Assembly: GCF_003385115.1 (NCBI RefSeq)
Contig: NZ_QUNI01000002.1
Coordinates: 248,001-312,000 of the forward strand
From: Flavobacterium aquicola
GTDB lineage: Bacteria; Bacteroidota; Bacteroidia; Flavobacteriales; Flavobacteriaceae
Direction: 5' to 3'
Length of the DNA: 64,000 bases
Each line of letters begins with the position of its first letter. Positions within the stretch are counted from its first letter, which is position 1. A model generated the notes under the pieces. That model worked only from the letters and a program-made list of their open reading frames with translations. It was not told the origin of the DNA and searched no databases. Below, one piece after another: positions 28,565-38,519 of the stretch. The translations under genes and the position numbers were made by a program.

Positions 28565-29721
28565 TCTTCTTTCGATTTAAATAGTTCTTTGTTTTTGCAT
28601 TCTTCTAAAAATTTCCTTTTAATTGTATTCTTAACTGACTTATAATTATGAGTTGTTGCTCGTATTACTTTATCATAATATTTTTCAGCATCTTTAATAT
28701 CACTTATTGATCTAGCATTTTCAAAGTCATCATATATATCCTTGTACCATTCTTTGGCTTCATGTTTATTACAAATCAATTCATCATATCTGCCATAATA
28801 ATCTATAGTACCATCCACTTTATATTTTGTTTCAATTTTAAATATTCTTTTCCAAGATTCAAGTTCTTCAGGGTTAGTATTACAACTTATAGTTAATTTA
28901 TAGTCCGATGGTACTATTTTTTCATTTATTTTCGGCGAAACTAAATCAAAGTTAATTTCAATTTCAGGATGATTAGTTGAATACGGAAAAAATGCCAATT
29001 GTCTTCCTTTTATATGTTCAATCGGGTCATTAGTGCTTTTGTTACCAGAATTACACTTATAGCACATAGGAGATAAATTTTTGAAATTGATCGCACTAAA
29101 AGGATAAATAGCTTTAGGGAGATAATGATCATAAGCTTCCCGAGTAGAAACATAATTTCCATCAATTGGATATATGCCACAAAAAGGACAAATACCATCA
29201 TCATTTAATTCTATAAAATCATTGTAATGAGATATTATCAATTTGTCATTTAATTTACCAAATATTTCTAAATTAAAAGGAGACTCATTTCCATACAGTT
29301 TAGAATAAAAACTCTTTAAAGCATTTGCTAAATCAGGATATTTATTCTTTATTTCGTCATAGCAAATTGGATTTTTTGTTTTATCGGCACACAGTAAAGA
29401 GATATTATTATTTGAAGAGTAAAAATCAATTAAATCTAGTTTGAATCTATCGTCTTTAATTTTTGCAAACTCACTGAAAATGTTTTCTATCGAACTATTA
29501 AAAAAATAAGCAGATTTTCCTTTCTGATTTTTAACCGCACTGGTAGGATCATAATCTACATTACCAAGATCTTCATAAATATCTTTTAATTCTTGATTTC
29601 CATTTAATTTTTCGATATCAAAATCATCTTCTGCTACCAACCAAACATCATAAAACAGGAAGTCAAGATATTCTTGGAGTTTTTCGATGTCGTGTTTTAT
29701 ATATTGATAAGTAAATATCAT
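28561..29721 (-). CDS. HNH endonuclease, Septu PtuB-like
   Basis: 386 residues. The HNH core lies near residues 178-230: CPFC (178-181), DHYLPK with D198-H199, then NLSPMCYKCNSGNK with a second Cys pair (220/223). The Zn-binding CxxC...CxxC frame around DH matches HNH nucleases of PtuB type. The gene shares one base with the upstream ATPase (TAATG) and overlaps mcrB by 4 bp. ATPase plus HNH is the composition of Septu (PtuA/PtuB), so this pair is most likely a Septu-like module inside the restriction operon. The assignment to a known Septu type is unverified. Confidence 0.8.
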   Translation of the reverse strand: MIFTYQYIKHDIEKLQEYLDFLFYDVWLVAEDDFDIEKLNGNQELKDIYEDLGNVDYDPTSAVKNQKGKSAYFFNSSIENIFSEFAKIKDDRFKLDLIDFYSSNNNISLLCADKTKNPICYDEIKNKYPDLANALKSFYSKLYGNESPFNLEIFGKLNDKLIISHYNDFIELNDDGICPFCGIYPIDGNYVSTREAYDHYLPKAIYPFSAINFKNLSPMCYKCNSGNKSTNDPIEHIKGRQLAFFPYSTNHPEIEINFDLVSPKINEKIVPSDYKLTISCNTNPEELESWKRIFKIETKYKVDGTIDYYGRYDELICNKHEAKEWYKDIYDDFENARSISDIKDAEKYYDKVIRATTHNYKSVKNTIKRKFLEECKNKELFKSKEE

Positions 29722-31496
29722 TATTTGCTTTCGATTTGATCAATAATTTCATTAATAAATAACATACTTTCTACAGATTCACCAATTTCTTTCCGGACTT
29801 TACAAAGAAATACTTGTTTATCTGTTGATTCATCGAATTCTTTTCTCAGTTTTTCAATTTTATCATTTGCATAAGTACCGATTGTATCTGGCTTATTAAA
29901 TATTCTTAATGTGATTTTATTAACAGAGGTTCCCAATGTCTGAAACTCAGGAAAACTACATGTTACTTCTTTTGTTTCATCATCTTTTACAAACACATGG
30001 ACATACTTTGATTCACTATCAGAAACCAAGTATGGCGAATGTGTAGTAATTAACATTTCTCTCATATTAGCTGACTCTTCTATCGCAAAACAATTACGAA
30101 TACTAGAAATGAACTTGGCTTTCCAATTAGGATTAAAGTGTGTCTCTGGTTCATCTAGCAAGAACAAACAACTTTCATTTTTGAACAGCAAACTAAGTCC
30201 TAATGCATGTAAAAACTGATGTTCACCATCAGAAAGTTCTTTAGTGAATAAAGGTTTAGAAAGTCCCTTTTTCTTTATCCAAAGGTTTTTAAACCTAATG
30301 ATTCGATCCTCTTCTAATGGGTTTGGATAGATATCATGGTTGATGAAAATATTTTTCGATTGATATACCCTTTTTTTATCCTCATCTGATACAACGTAAG
30401 CATTGAGTTCCAATAAGATTTGAAATAGTTGAAATAATTGCAACGGATCCTTTTTTCCATCTTTTGTAAAATAAAATCCAAAAGCATCTTTTGTAGCTTG
30501 TGTTACTTTATAATCAAGAATCAAATATTCTCTTTTGTCTTCACTAAATAATTCTTCATTGCTTTGAATCTCAAAAGAGGTGGCACACTTCTTTAAAATC
30601 TCAATACTGTCCCTAAGATTATGCGTTAGTAAAATTTGATTGTTTCTTCTACTATAAATTTCATCAGATATAAGTTTTCTATCGCGCAAAATATCATTAT
30701 GTAAATCGAGATACTTATCCAGACAAATAATCAATCTGAATTCGTCTAAGTCTTCGAGTTCAACCTCTTCATTGAAAGGAATTAACATTTTTTTATCTTG
30801 CATTAAAAGATTACAGAGTAAAATAGCTTGACTATAATCCTTATCTAGATATACTAATCTACCTTCGGACTTGGGCGGAAATCCAAAAGGCTCTTCATGT
30901 GTAAGCTTATCTGCATATTCATCAAAATGCAGAAAACGAGTTTTGAAAAAAGGAAGACTCAATAATTCATTTTCGCCTGACGAATAACCCAATATATATT
31001 TTGGTAATAGTAACTGAATTTCCTTTTTACCAAGGAGTTCTATTTTATTAGAATACTCATTTCGGTTTAACCATTTAAAAACGGGTATTTGGCCAACTTT
31101 TTTTGTAATGCTAATCTTGGCCTTAATTTGGTTGATTGGAATTTCGGGCAGTTCATTAATTGCCTTATCCATCAGTTCAATTGGGATATCCATAAAATAT
31201 TCCAATTCAAATGCATCTATAACACAAGACCGATTATCAAAACCTGTTGGATTTTCATCATCTTGAAGAAAACCATCAGGTAAATAATCATTAAACATGC
31301 AGTCCAAATGATAAAAGATATTTGCCAAAGCTTCTAAAACATTAGACTTACCACTTCCATTTCTACCAGCTAAAATATTGGGGTTGAAATTATGAGCTAA
31401 CTGATAGTCAAAATCTCTAAGGAAATAGATTTCAAAACCATTTTGCAATGATCTGAAACCTTCAGGTGTATTTACTTTAAAACGAATTAGTTTCAT
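29721..31496 (-). CDS. SMC/RecF-type AAA ATPase, Septu PtuA-like, within the restriction operon
   Basis: 591 residues. Walker A AGRNGSGKSN near 43-52, ABC-like signature KELSDGEHQF (419-428), Walker B CLFLLDEPETH (443-453) and the H-loop ITTHSPYLVSD near 485. This is the OLD/RecF/PtuA-type ATPase fold, without long coiled coils. It begins on the hsdS stop and ends on the HNH start, each with a one-base overlap, so translation is probably coupled. Such ATPases are annotated as restriction-system-associated. Expected role: nucleotide-dependent sensor or loader for the HNH nuclease. Confidence 0.83.
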   Translation of the reverse strand: MKLIRFKVNTPEGFRSLQNGFEIYFLRDFDYQLAHNFNPNILAGRNGSGKSNVLEALANIFYHLDCMFNDYLPDGFLQDDENPTGFDNRSCVIDAFELEYFMDIPIELMDKAINELPEIPINQIKAKISITKKVGQIPVFKWLNRNEYSNKIELLGKKEIQLLLPKYILGYSSGENELLSLPFFKTRFLHFDEYADKLTHEEPFGFPPKSEGRLVYLDKDYSQAILLCNLLMQDKKMLIPFNEEVELEDLDEFRLIICLDKYLDLHNDILRDRKLISDEIYSRRNNQILLTHNLRDSIEILKKCATSFEIQSNEELFSEDKREYLILDYKVTQATKDAFGFYFTKDGKKDPLQLFQLFQILLELNAYVVSDEDKKRVYQSKNIFINHDIYPNPLEEDRIIRFKNLWIKKKGLSKPLFTKELSDGEHQFLHALGLSLLFKNESCLFLLDEPETHFNPNWKAKFISSIRNCFAIEESANMREMLITTHSPYLVSDSESKYVHVFVKDDETKEVTCSFPEFQTLGTSVNKITLRIFNKPDTIGTYANDKIEKLRKEFDESTDKQVFLCKVRKEIGESVESMLFINEIIDQIESK

Positions 31497-33427
31497 TAAA
31501 TCACTTTTAGCATTATTTTCTTAATAGTTTGAGGTTTTCCTAATTCTATGTCCAGAATTTCAACTTCTTCAAAAGTTTGGGTTAACAAAGCATCATCACC
31601 ATCTATTGCCTTAAATATAAATTCTTTCATTTCTTCATATTTAAACCAATCTCCTCGGTCATAAACCACTTGATTATATTTCTTTTCCAAATCTTCGATT
31701 GTAAATAGTTTATTTGAAAAATATTTCTTGAAGAAAAATACAAGATCTGTTGTTTTATCTTCTATACTGCCATATTGCATAATTATGTCTTCTGGAATAC
31801 CGTAATATTCGTCTAAAGACATTGAATTATAATCAAATTGATTACTAGAGAATAATTTTATATAGGGATATTCATCTAAAATTAATTTTGGCAAAAGAGC
31901 AATATATCTTTCGACAGATTTATGCTGATCAATTTGCCAAGGTGTGAATTCCTGGATTTCAGAATGAAATTGTTCGCCAATTTTATTTATTTCCATTAAA
32001 TCATCACTAAAATCAACTTCATTGATGTCACCACCTTTTATCAGAGAATATATCTTTGACCTTAAAGATTTTGATTTCTCAATATATAAAAGACCGTTTT
32101 CATTTATGTAAGAATCATTTTCTTTTTTATTCTCTATAATCTCTATAATTTCAGCTTTGTTTTTTAATGTTCCTTCGTTGCCTCCCGTTATATCATCTTT
32201 CACCTCTTCAAGGTCATTTTTTTTTGAATCCTCCATATCTGAAATATTTAATTTGCTTAAATCTAGTTCACCTTTAAATGCTCTTTGGCTAATACTTTCG
32301 TATAAGTTTTCGAGTTCTTTAAGGCTTAATTTAAAGGCCTGTTTTATTACTTCAATTTTATCTACAATTTGAACAAATTTGTTTTGAAGAGGTAATTCAG
32401 GAATTACAATTGGAAATGATCTAATATCATTAAAATTTAATCCAGCTTTAACTGCCGATCTGTTTTTACGTTGAATAGCATTATTTCCAAATGGCATGTT
32501 ATAAAAATAGGCGGCATATACTGGATTAATGTTTTTGTTTAATCGGATTAATGCTAAGTGTTGGTTAATATATGCCTCACCAATGTTTTCAGGTATAACA
32601 GATGTTCTTCCTAAGTCAGCTGTTATAGAAATTACCAAATCACCTGGTTGAACTCTCGTTCTCTCAGATTCTGCTGATTTGGGTGGATTTACATAAATCA
32701 AATTATCGGTTCGAATAATTCCATTTCCCACATTCTGAATTCTTAAAAATTTAGCTCCATTTTCGGTATAGTATTTAGCCCATCCACGAGAACCGCTGGT
32801 TAAATATGAAATGTTATTGCCCAATGTATCAATGTCCGTCTGCTTAATTTCATCATATCTCCCAAACATTGATGAGAATGTTGACTTCAAAAGTTCATCC
32901 AATAAATCAATACTTTGCTTCCGTTTTTGAATTAATGATTCACATTGTGAAAGAACTTTCGCAATGCGTTTTTGGTCTTCAATATCCTTTGGAAATTCAA
33001 TTTTAATAGACCTAATATTTTCGTTGTTGAGAATTGGAAGAATTGCATTCTTGGCTTTACTTCGCAATAAATGCTTATTGGCTTTTAACCAATAATAAAA
33101 ATATTCAAAGTATACTTCCTCATTCGTACGAATACCTGTTATTTGTTGATTTGTGCATGATTCAATAGTTGTAATACCTAATTTGCCTATATCTCCAATT
33201 GCACCAATAACTACGGTGTTTTTTGGAAGAATTGTCGCTTTGTTTTCGGCTAGAGCTTCTTCGGTAATTGTGCGATTTGATTTTCCTAAAAACTTCTCTT
33301 TGTCTAAATCACCTGGTGTATACCAATTTATATTACCATTATAATATCGTTCTTCTTTTGAGGGAGGAGTTTTGCCAGTCTTTATGAGGGATTCTATTTC
33401 CCCAATTGTTTTTTTTATAATTTCCAT
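31496..33427 (-). CDS. hsdS: Type I restriction specificity subunit HsdS with a C-terminal extension
   Basis: 643 residues, about 200 longer than usual HsdS (400-450). Two target-recognition domains are visible: residues 1-about 160 (NWYTPGDLDKEKF, TNQQITGI) and about 200-370 (LTSGSRGWAKYY, PGDLVISITADLGRTSVI), each followed by a conserved helix (QKRIAKVLSQCESLIQKRK; LQNKFVQIVDKIEVIKQAF). After FKGELDLSKLN (near 395) comes an unrecognised tail of about 245 residues, acidic at first, then helical. HsdS sets the DNA target of HsdM/HsdR. The tail could couple the type I enzyme to the ATPase/HNH/McrBC genes that follow; that is inference. It overlaps both neighbours by one base. Confidence 0.9.
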   Translation of the reverse strand: MEIIKKTIGEIESLIKTGKTPPSKEERYYNGNINWYTPGDLDKEKFLGKSNRTITEEALAENKATILPKNTVVIGAIGDIGKLGITTIESCTNQQITGIRTNEEVYFEYFYYWLKANKHLLRSKAKNAILPILNNENIRSIKIEFPKDIEDQKRIAKVLSQCESLIQKRKQSIDLLDELLKSTFSSMFGRYDEIKQTDIDTLGNNISYLTSGSRGWAKYYTENGAKFLRIQNVGNGIIRTDNLIYVNPPKSAESERTRVQPGDLVISITADLGRTSVIPENIGEAYINQHLALIRLNKNINPVYAAYFYNMPFGNNAIQRKNRSAVKAGLNFNDIRSFPIVIPELPLQNKFVQIVDKIEVIKQAFKLSLKELENLYESISQRAFKGELDLSKLNISDMEDSKKNDLEEVKDDITGGNEGTLKNKAEIIEIIENKKENDSYINENGLLYIEKSKSLRSKIYSLIKGGDINEVDFSDDLMEINKIGEQFHSEIQEFTPWQIDQHKSVERYIALLPKLILDEYPYIKLFSSNQFDYNSMSLDEYYGIPEDIIMQYGSIEDKTTDLVFFFKKYFSNKLFTIEDLEKKYNQVVYDRGDWFKYEEMKEFIFKAIDGDDALLTQTFEEVEILDIELGKPQTIKKIMLKVI

Positions 33428-35052
33428 TAAAACAGACTTTTTAACTCTTCTAATCCTCTAATAATTTCTTTTTCAAGGCCATTCTCTCCAATCAATTTAT
33501 CTAAAATAATAGCTGGCTTTTCATAAATAATCTCTTCAAAATTATCTTCTCTATACTTGGAGAAACTTAAATCAAAATTTTCCTCAATAATTTTTTTTAT
33601 AGGAACAAAGAAAAATTTACCTTTCCTATCATACTCAATTTCTGTATTTCTTGATTTAAATTGATGAACTATATCTTGCAAGTCACCATATCCCTCCTTT
33701 TTAGTTCGTTTATCATCTAAAGTATAACCATCCGATTCCATATTGTAGAACCAAACATTTTCTGTTGTACCACCTTTTGTAAATATTAATAAAGCTGTAC
33801 TTACACCAGCATAAGGTTTAAAAACCCCACTTGGTGCTGTAATTACTGCTTTTAATTCTGACTTTTCAATCATCAATTTTCTTGCTTCAACGAAAGCTCC
33901 GCCAGTACCAAATAGAACACCTTGAGGTATAACAATACCTGCAGTACCACCCATTTCAAGCATGTTGTAAATTCGTTCAATAAAAAGTAATTCTGTTTTT
34001 GTGGTTTTCAATGATAGCTCTTCATTGATGTCACCTTTGTCAATATTTCCCGTAAAAGGAGGATTAGCTAATACAATTTTATATTGAGCATTTTCGGTAT
34101 AGCTTTTACTTAATGTGTCTTTGTAATCTATTTGCGGGCTGTCAATGCCATGCATCATTAAATTCATTAAACCCAATCTTACCATGGTTTGGTCAATGTC
34201 GTAACCATGCAAACTTTTTCCTAATATTTCCTTTACATCTTCGGTAAGTAATGCACTTCTGCTACTACGAATAAAACCATCTTCATCCGCTTCTTTTTTA
34301 TTTTTTTCTTTATCGATTTGCGTAATCATGTATTGATATGCTCCTAATAAGAATCCACCTGTACCGCAAGCAGGGTCAGCAATACGATGTCCTAATTGTG
34401 GGTCAACTAATTCAACCAATAATTTGATGATATGTCTAGGTGTTCTAAATTGTCCGTTTTTACCAGCCGCCGCAATTTCACTTAGTAGCATTTCATATAC
34501 ATCACCTTGAATATCTTGAAAATCTTGCCCTTTTTCGTTGGCATCTTTTTCCATTTCTAAAAAAATGGCATCAATAGTATCAACAGCTTCTTTTAAAAGC
34601 GAAGGTTTTGGGATAATGAAAACAGCATTTGCCATGTGTTTAGTAAATGAAGCATCCTCATTATCTAATTCTTTAATAAAAGGGAAAACATATTGTTGTA
34701 CATAGGAAAGCATGTTTTCTGTAGGTGCAATACGCTTAAATTGACTCCAACGTAAGCTATGCTTATCTACGCCTTTTGTTTTTTCAATTTCAGTAATTTC
34801 TTCTTTAGAAGCATTTGTTTTTGGTCTATCTTGTGGTAATACATAAATACCTTCAAATTTTGATTCATAAGGTATTCCATATTCGATATTTGCAATGTTG
34901 TCCAAATCATTATCATCAATTTTTTTCATGAACAGCAAATAAGTAATTTGCTCAATTGCTGTTAAAGGATTTGATATACCACCGCTCCAAAATTTTTGCC
35001 AAAGATCATCAATCTTTGAAGCGATTTGCGGATTACTATTTATTAAACTCAT
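33427..35052 (-). CDS. hsdM: Type I restriction modification methylase HsdM
   Basis: 541 residues with a complete N6-adenine methyltransferase: SAM motif I IADPACGTGGF (224-234) and catalytic motif IV NPPF (330-333), preceded by the helical HsdM N-terminal domain (LWQKFWSGGISNPL...ITYLLFMKK). It methylates the host copy of the HsdS target with SAM and protects it from HsdR. One base separates it from the hsdR stop and one base overlaps hsdS, so HsdM/HsdS are made together. No missing motif. Confidence 0.95.
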   Translation of the reverse strand: MSLINSNPQIASKIDDLWQKFWSGGISNPLTAIEQITYLLFMKKIDDNDLDNIANIEYGIPYESKFEGIYVLPQDRPKTNASKEEITEIEKTKGVDKHSLRWSQFKRIAPTENMLSYVQQYVFPFIKELDNEDASFTKHMANAVFIIPKPSLLKEAVDTIDAIFLEMEKDANEKGQDFQDIQGDVYEMLLSEIAAAGKNGQFRTPRHIIKLLVELVDPQLGHRIADPACGTGGFLLGAYQYMITQIDKEKNKKEADEDGFIRSSRSALLTEDVKEILGKSLHGYDIDQTMVRLGLMNLMMHGIDSPQIDYKDTLSKSYTENAQYKIVLANPPFTGNIDKGDINEELSLKTTKTELLFIERIYNMLEMGGTAGIVIPQGVLFGTGGAFVEARKLMIEKSELKAVITAPSGVFKPYAGVSTALLIFTKGGTTENVWFYNMESDGYTLDDKRTKKEGYGDLQDIVHQFKSRNTEIEYDRKGKFFFVPIKKIIEENFDLSFSKYREDNFEEIIYEKPAIILDKLIGENGLEKEIIRGLEELKSLF

Positions 35053-35053
35053 T

Positions 35054-37885
35054 TTATGCTGCGAATGTTTCTGTTAGTGTTAAAATGTCTTGTATCTCGG
35101 AAGGTGAAAAAATCCCCCGAATACCTTTCGGGTGTATTATTGTAAATGGAGCCTGTATCAAATCTCTTTTTTCAATTATACCTCTTTCAATAATATAATT
35201 TTTTAATAGGTTTAAGAATTCTATTTGTCTGGAAGTTAAATTTGTATGTTCAACAATAAATTGCTGAACTGCTTTACTTACCTGTTCATCAAAACTTTCT
35301 AATATTTCAATTCCTAAGATATGTTTGATAAATTGAATAAACTTTGCTCTCTGATGTTTATATACTTTTCGTAAAAGAGACTCTGTAATATGAGGATCTT
35401 CTTCATAAAGTTCTTCAGCCAGTTGTTGGGCTTCTTCTTCTGAAATTGTAATACCTGATTTTAGTCTCTGTAAAATTGGGTTGCGTTCTGTGAGTTCAGC
35501 AATTTTTTCTTCTACCATTTCACGATATTTTGTAATACTTACTGCTTCGTTTCGTGGGCCAAACTCAACCATTTCTTTTGTTTTCAAAACATCTTGCAAA
35601 TTCAGCTTTGCAGGACCATCTGATTGAAAGCGTTGTTCTCTGAATTTAATTAGTGGTGAAATTATTTCAGATAGTTCGTCAAAACCATTATCAGTTATAA
35701 TTGACCAGTAATGATTCGTTAAAATTTGTTTGAGAAATGAAGTATGCTTTGCGACTATATTTATCGACAAAGGTAACTCACTTACGATAGTAATGATGTT
35801 TTCTTTTAAAATTTCAAACTTTTCATTTTCTTCAGACAAATGAGTTAGTGAAACCTCTAATACATCTTTTTGAAATCGCATCGCTTTGAAATCAGTTTGA
35901 GATACTGTTCTAAATAATGGTTTTATTGTATGGCGTAAAAAATCAAATTTTTCATAAGTTAAATGAGACCAAAAATTATCTTCTTTTGCTTTTGCTAAAT
36001 CAGTTCTTGAATCTTGAATTACTACTGATTTTGTTGGAAGTTCAGAAATTTGTGTACGTAGCTTTTCAATTTCTTTTTGAGCAATTTCGGTTTTGTTTTT
36101 TTCTAATGCCTTTTCAATCTTGTCTATTCGAATACCAGCAAAGCGGACAGGTAGCGGGATTTGAGCTTTTAACTCTTTTCCCTTAGGATTCAGTTTGAAG
36201 TATTCGAAATTGTCCCAGCAGTCCATAATTAAGAAAATATCTTTCTCAGGACACCAAGGTTTTATTTTGGTTCTTTCTAATAATCTAGTTCCTCGACCAA
36301 TCATTTGCCAAAACTTAGTATAAGAAAAAACAGGTTTTACAAATACTAGATTTACTAATTCGCGAACATCAATTCCCGTATCCAACATATCCACACTAAT
36401 TGCAATACGTGGCATGTCATTATGTGTAAACTGATGTAACAATCCACCTTTACCGTAAACTCTTGGATCATCTGATACCATTACTTTTGCCAATTCACCA
36501 GTGTATTCAGGATAAAGAGAATCGAAAATAGCTTCAATTCGTCTTGCGTGGGCTTTCGTAGCGCAAAAGAAAATTGTTTTACCTGGGAGAACACCGTTCG
36601 GGTCTTTAATGCATTCCTCCATAAACTCTTTAACAATGGTCACGTTAGTTCCCTTGTTAATTACCTTTTTTTCTAAGTCGGTCCCTTCAAAATTTATTTC
36701 TGCAACTTCTTTACCTTCTAAGATTAATTGTTTTTGGTCTTCAAGGCTTATGGTTCTTTTACTTATTCCTTCTTCTTGAAATTTCGTTTGAATTTTCATT
36801 ACCTGAAAATCACAGAGGTATGAAGGAATATTGTTTACTGCTTCCTCATAGGAGTAAGCAAAAGTTGGTATTCCATCTTCACATTCAAAAAGTTTAAAAG
36901 TATTGTGGTCAATTACATCTGTTGGCGTAGCAGTCAAGCCTAGTGTAATTGTATTGAAGTAGTCTAAAACTTCTTGATAAGTGTTGTAAATAGAACGATG
37001 ACTTTCATCTACCACAATCAAATCGAAAAAATAAGGAGATAAAGAATTGTCTTTGTCCCTAATAATGTTTAACATAGTTGGATAGGTCGAAGTATAAATC
37101 CGTCTATCTTTTGCAATTGATTTTTCGCCAATTTTTGGCCAAGCCGGTTCGTTTGGCAAATATTCCTTAAATGCTTCTAAGGCTTGGTTTCTTAATGCAA
37201 TACGATCAACTAAAAACAGAACTCTTTCGACCCAGCCAGCTTTCATTAAGGCATCAACCATTGCAATTGTAGTTCTGGTTTTACCCGTACCAGTTGCCAT
37301 TACTAAAAGGAATGTTCTTTTCCTCCTGTCTATTCCTTCCATCACAGAACGGATAGCTTGAACTTGATAATCTCTTCCTGCAATATTGGAATTGATTAAT
37401 TCTGTTACTAATGGTTTTCGATTTTTTCTAATATATTTATATCGTTCTAAATCATCCCGAGTCGGAAAACCATGTACTTTCTTTGGAGGATAATTTCCTA
37501 AGTCCCAAAAGAAAATATCATGTCCATTTGTAAAAAAACAAAAAGGTAATTCACCACCTTTTTCATTTTGAATATTATAGCAATACTGTTTGGCTTGTTC
37601 TTTTCCGATATTTGCGTCTACAAGTGATTTTTTGGCTTCTATAACTGCAAGTGGTTGACCATCTTTACCTAATAAAACATAATCACTAAACTGATGCCCT
37701 TCATATTTAGTTCTAGGCTCATTAACTTCATGAGGTAAAGAAACTTGAATATTGAATTCCTCTATTACTTGTAAACGATCATTAACATTCCATCCAGCTT
37801 GTTTAAGGCGATGGTCAATGATTTCTTTGCGAGTATGTTTTTCGTTTTTCAAAAGGGTGTATTTATGCACAAAACATCCAAACAT
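35054..37885 (-). CDS. hsdR: Type I restriction endonuclease HsdR
   Basis: 943 residues. N-terminal nuclease domain with D68 (FSDYVLL), E83-A-K85 (VIEAKKS); SF2 translocase with Walker A MATGTGKT (196-203), VVDESHRS (DEAH-like), GLTATP and an RMIGRGTRLL-like motif VI (WQMIGRGTRLL); C-terminal helical domain for binding the methylase. All motifs needed for ATP-driven translocation and cutting are present. It is the first gene of the seven-gene operon. The 213-bp gap upstream ends the XRE gene with a terminator, so hsdR probably has its own promoter in 37886-38050. Confidence 0.94.
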   Translation of the reverse strand: MFGCFVHKYTLLKNEKHTRKEIIDHRLKQAGWNVNDRLQVIEEFNIQVSLPHEVNEPRTKYEGHQFSDYVLLGKDGQPLAVIEAKKSLVDANIGKEQAKQYCYNIQNEKGGELPFCFFTNGHDIFFWDLGNYPPKKVHGFPTRDDLERYKYIRKNRKPLVTELINSNIAGRDYQVQAIRSVMEGIDRRKRTFLLVMATGTGKTRTTIAMVDALMKAGWVERVLFLVDRIALRNQALEAFKEYLPNEPAWPKIGEKSIAKDRRIYTSTYPTMLNIIRDKDNSLSPYFFDLIVVDESHRSIYNTYQEVLDYFNTITLGLTATPTDVIDHNTFKLFECEDGIPTFAYSYEEAVNNIPSYLCDFQVMKIQTKFQEEGISKRTISLEDQKQLILEGKEVAEINFEGTDLEKKVINKGTNVTIVKEFMEECIKDPNGVLPGKTIFFCATKAHARRIEAIFDSLYPEYTGELAKVMVSDDPRVYGKGGLLHQFTHNDMPRIAISVDMLDTGIDVRELVNLVFVKPVFSYTKFWQMIGRGTRLLERTKIKPWCPEKDIFLIMDCWDNFEYFKLNPKGKELKAQIPLPVRFAGIRIDKIEKALEKNKTEIAQKEIEKLRTQISELPTKSVVIQDSRTDLAKAKEDNFWSHLTYEKFDFLRHTIKPLFRTVSQTDFKAMRFQKDVLEVSLTHLSEENEKFEILKENIITIVSELPLSINIVAKHTSFLKQILTNHYWSIITDNGFDELSEIISPLIKFREQRFQSDGPAKLNLQDVLKTKEMVEFGPRNEAVSITKYREMVEEKIAELTERNPILQRLKSGITISEEEAQQLAEELYEEDPHITESLLRKVYKHQRAKFIQFIKHILGIEILESFDEQVSKAVQQFIVEHTNLTSRQIEFLNLLKNYIIERGIIEKRDLIQAPFTIIHPKGIRGIFSPSEIQDILTLTETFAA

Positions 37886-38050
37886 ACTATAATAAATCGA
37901 TATCTACAATTAGAAAATAAAAGAGATGTAAATAAATTATTTTTAAATTTGTTTGCCTCTTATTTTAATTTGTTGATATATAAAACATATTTTGAATTGA
38001 CTTTTGGTTTATTAAGTCTTTTGTTTTTTCTTATAATAATATTTTAAAAA

Positions 38051-38074
38051 AAAAGAGACTCGAAAGTCTCTTTT
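38051..38074 (-). terminator. Intrinsic terminator of the XRE gene
   Basis: AAAAGAGACT and AGTCTCTTTT form a perfect 10-bp stem around CGAA. On the minus strand the stem is followed by a further run of T (plus-strand A at 38046-38054). It separates the XRE regulator from hsdR. Confidence 0.85.
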
Positions 38075-38098
38075 GTGAATTAATATATCATGATAGGG

Positions 38099-38506
38099 CT
38101 ATTTCCCTTTTAGTAATTTTTCCAAATATTCGACCTTATCTTTCTCGGCTTGAACTAAACGTTCGTAAAGTTTTTTGTTTTCCTCGTAAGCTTCTACTAA
38201 TTTGTCTAAAGGATTAAATGTACAACCATAATTTACGGCGGAAGAATTATCTACATGATAAGTGTTTCCAATAATATTTAATACGGCTTCTTCAGAAAAA
38301 CTTTTTATCGCTTCACTGGTAACACCTAATACTTCGGCAATTGCTTTTAGTTTTTCTTCATCTACTGTTTCACTTCCTTCAATGTTAGAAACAGACTGCT
38401 GACTCACGCCAATTGCAACAGCAAGTGCTTCTTGTTTCATACCTCTAAGCTCTCTAATTCGGCTGATATTTCTTCCAATATGTTTTGATTTTGTTGCTGT
38501 GTCCAT
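38099..38506 (-). CDS. XRE-family helix-turn-helix regulator
   Basis: 135 residues. Cro/CI-type HTH at about 11-66 (ISRIRELRGMKQEALAVAIG, then VSQQSVSNIEGSETVDEEKL), followed by a linker and a charged C-terminal helix (LVEAYEENKKLYERLVQAEK) that probably dimerises. Such proteins of about 130 residues are frequent single regulators in Bacteroidota islands. It is upstream of, and on the same strand as, the restriction operon, and divergent from the 538-aa gene; it could regulate either or both. A Bacteroidota-type -7 box (TACCTTTG) lies directly upstream of its ATG. Confidence 0.85.
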   Translation of the reverse strand: MDTATKSKHIGRNISRIRELRGMKQEALAVAIGVSQQSVSNIEGSETVDEEKLKAIAEVLGVTSEAIKSFSEEAVLNIIGNTYHVDNSSAVNYGCTFNPLDKLVEAYEENKKLYERLVQAEKDKVEYLEKLLKGK

Positions 38507-38511
38507 AGTTC

Positions 38512-38519
38512 AAAGGTAT
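38512..38519 (-). promoter_or_regulatory. Possible -7 promoter box of the XRE gene
   Basis: On the minus strand TACCTTTG fits the Bacteroidota consensus TAnnTTTG and lies 5 bp before the ATG at 38506, which would give a very short or absent leader. No clear TTTG -33 box was seen at the proper distance, so this is tentative. Confidence 0.3.
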
